Made by a program: the position numbers and the translations under genes
Assembly: GCA_011390805.1 (NCBI GenBank)
Contig: JAABRT010000002.1
Span: forward strand, 471-64,470
Direction: 5' to 3'
Length of the DNA stretch: 64,000 nt
Source: Gemmatimonas sp.
GTDB taxonomy: Bacteria > Gemmatimonadota > Gemmatimonadetes > Gemmatimonadales > Gemmatimonadaceae
The notes under the pieces: model-generated
Told to the model about the DNA's origin: nothing
Seen by the model: the letters and a program-made list of their open reading frames with translations, nothing else
Database searches by the model: none
Part shown: positions 62,797-64,000 of the stretch, piece after piece
Layout of the letters: the number at the start of each line of letters is the position of its first letter
Position numbering within the stretch: the stretch's first letter is position 1

Positions 62797-64000
62797 GCCT
62801 GCATTGGCGTTGACGTTTGCGGTTGCATGCCATTTGTATTCACATGTGCATTCACATGTGCATGCATGCTCGCCTTGATCGGTGCATTCGCCAGCGCGTT
62901 TGCACGTTCATTTGTCTGAGCATGCGCCGGTGCATGTAACTGCAGCAGCGGCTGCGCTCGCAGTTGTGCCGTTGTCTGTCGCTGTGCCACGATCAGCGAC
63001 GGATACGTGGCGGCGTCAAAGAGTGACGGGGCGTCGCTCCAATCCACCACCACGTGAAGGCGTGTCTCGCTGGCCAGCAACCGACGCACGCCGCCGCCGG
63101 CCAGCGCACGCCACAGCTTGGCCGGCACCAGGAGCGCTGCAACACCGCCATCGCGCAGAAGCCCGATACCGCGCTCAACAAAAGCCGCGGCGAGATCCGC
63201 TTGTGCAGCAAACCCGGTATTCGCACCTGCGCGCGCGGCCCCCACGCGCCATGAGGCATCGCGCATGCTGCGGAAGTCGCGACGCAGCGCGATGCGCTCC
63301 GCTACCGGCAGCTGGTGCGGTCGCACCCACGGCGGATTGCCGATCACCAGATCAAAGCCGCCGCCCGCTCCCACATCGGCAAGATGCGAGGCAAATCTGA
63401 AGGGCAGGGCGCCGCCCAACGCGAGCTTGCGTTCACGAGCCTGCAACTCGCGCAATCGAACACGCAACGCCTCGAGTCGCACACGATCGGCACGCGTGGG
63501 TTTGGTGCGTTCACCGAACAAGTCACGACTGCGCAGGTGGTTGAGCAACGCTGCCCGTGCGCTCCTGACGTGCTGTATGATGGCTGACAGTTCCGCACGC
63601 GCTCGACTGCGCTCCTCGCGATCAAGTGCCAGGGCCAGCGTGCGTTTGCGCACGCCAACCGCCTGTACGTATCGCCCGCGCAGCTGTTCAAGACGGCGTC
63701 CGGTGGCCGGTGTGAAGGTGAAGTCACCCCCGCTCAGCGAATCCCCCACACGTACATGGTGATCGAGGTTGGGCAGTGGTGGCACCAGCAGCGGGTCTGT
63801 CTCGTCGCAATCAATCACCACGGCCAGCCACAATCGCAGCTCGCACAGCCACACGGCTATGGGATTGCGGTCAACACCAAAGATTGACGAGCAGAGTACG
63901 GCGCGTCGCACCTCGTATGGGGAGCGGGGATCGCCCGCTTGGAGTCGCAAGCGTGTCAGACGTTCAAGCACGTGCACCAGGAAGGCACCCGATCCGCACG
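62778..64000 (-). CDS. N6-adenine DNA methyltransferase catalytic part, 5' end outside window
   Basis: The frame is open to the window end. The visible codons at 63978-63998 give CGSGAFL, the SAM-binding motif I (normally DPxCGSGxFL), so the true start lies beyond. Further motifs: SIFGVDRNPIAVWLCELRLW (motif II-like), VRVGDSL (motif III-like) and the catalytic motif IV in DLVIGNPPWVRPHQLP. A helical insertion (RALALDREERSRARAELSAI-like) separates them. After GVAALLVPAKLWRALAGGGV and TYPSLIVAQRQTTAQL, the end becomes low complexity (HAPAHAQTNERANALANAP, then HAHVNAHVN). The target-recognition half follows in another frame. Confidence 0.85.
   Translation of the reverse strand, partial: CGSGAFLVHVLERLTRLRLQAGDPRSPYEVRRAVLCSSIFGVDRNPIAVWLCELRLWLAVVIDCDETDPLLVPPLPNLDHHVRVGDSLSGGDFTFTPATGRRLEQLRGRYVQAVGVRKRTLALALDREERSRARAELSAIIQHVRSARAALLNHLRSRDLFGERTKPTRADRVRLEALRVRLRELQARERKLALGGALPFRFASHLADVGAGGGFDLVIGNPPWVRPHQLPVAERIALRRDFRSMRDASWRVGAARAGANTGFAAQADLAAAFVERGIGLLRDGGVAALLVPAKLWRALAGGGVRRLLASETRLHVVVDWSDAPSLFDAATYPSLIVAQRQTTAQLRAQPLLQLHAPAHAQTNERANALANAPIKASMHAHVNAHVNTNGMQPQTSTPMQACPRIT
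62838..62861. repeat. 12-bp direct repeat at the methyltransferase frame junction
   Basis: ATTCACATGTGC occurs twice in direct contact (62838-62861) in a GCAT-rich stretch of about 150 bp (62797-62945) that encodes low-complexity sequence in the methyltransferase frame. Confidence 0.9.

Noticed and set aside
1-64000. tRNA, rRNA, riboswitch or intact insertion sequence
   Set aside because: I found no cloverleaf-like segments, rRNA motifs, transposase motifs or terminal inverted repeats while reading; a covariance-model search was not possible.

Overview
The window reads as chromosomal DNA of a Gemmatimonadota bacterium close to Gemmatimonas. This is inferred from the high GC content, a Gram-negative envelope (secretin, SusC/SusD, many lipoproteins), a kinase-plus-beta-propeller protein, DUF1800/DUF1501 Tat proteins, M14/M24/S41 secreted peptidases and DUF4097 proteins under an ECF sigma factor. 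Genes are packed tightly, often with 1-16 nt stop/start overlaps. I see no rRNA, tRNA, CRISPR array or intact insertion sequence.

Region by region. 1-9.3 kb: a 5'-truncated serine hydrolase; a nitroreductase carrying the iodotyrosine-deiodinase lid triad; a solute-binding lipoprotein overlapping a hybrid histidine kinase; an M14 carboxypeptidase; a GT1-type glycosyltransferase; gene debris; and a small conserved ORF. 9.3-19.4 kb: a Ser/Thr kinase with a propeller, a lipoprotein plus Xaa-Pro aminopeptidase pair, a Nudix hydrolase, a 770-bp decayed stretch with a 10-bp x 8 tandem repeat between two gene remnants, a tricorn-like S41 protease and an SRPBCC protein. 19.5-29.6 kb: one long type II secretion operon in the order gspG-F-H-I-J-K-L-M-C-D-E, without a prepilin peptidase. 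29.8-33.8 kb: a DUF1800/DUF1501 pair, a cupredoxin lipoprotein and a lineage-type lipoprotein. 33.8-35.1 kb: a cluster of three toxin-antitoxin modules, comprising a HicA-HicB fusion, DUF433 with a truncated DUF5615 gene, and a RelE-like pair.

35.2-45.1 kb: imuB (mutagenic Y-family polymerase homologue); a DGPF/YCII protein with an ECF42-type sigma factor; then a GntR-type regulator, an ABC ATPase and three large permease-like proteins with a shared, unassigned C-terminal extracytoplasmic domain, in one overlapping operon behind a palindromic operator. 45.2-53.2 kb: a SusC-SusD-metallophosphoesterase operon and a nucleotide-translocase-like carrier. 53.2-59.4 kb: imuA, phhB, an ECF sigma/anti-sigma/2x DUF4097 operon and a YdjM-type membrane hydrolase. 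59.4-64 kb: a defence-type locus with a SNF2-like helicase, a target-recognition ORF and an N6-adenine methyltransferase truncated by the window end. The methyltransferase is split from the recognition ORF by a frame change in a repeat-rich segment.

Best leads: (1) imuA and imuB lie 17 kb apart but share an upstream TTCGG-N6-TTCGG motif, a candidate SOS operator; (2) the GntR-ABC operon with a duplicated, unusual permease family; (3) the in-frame HicA-HicB fusion; (4) the nitroreductase with an exact E-x3-Y-x20-K dehalogenase triad; (5) the split methyltransferase/SNF2 helicase locus at the right edge. All function calls come from reading motifs; no database search was run.
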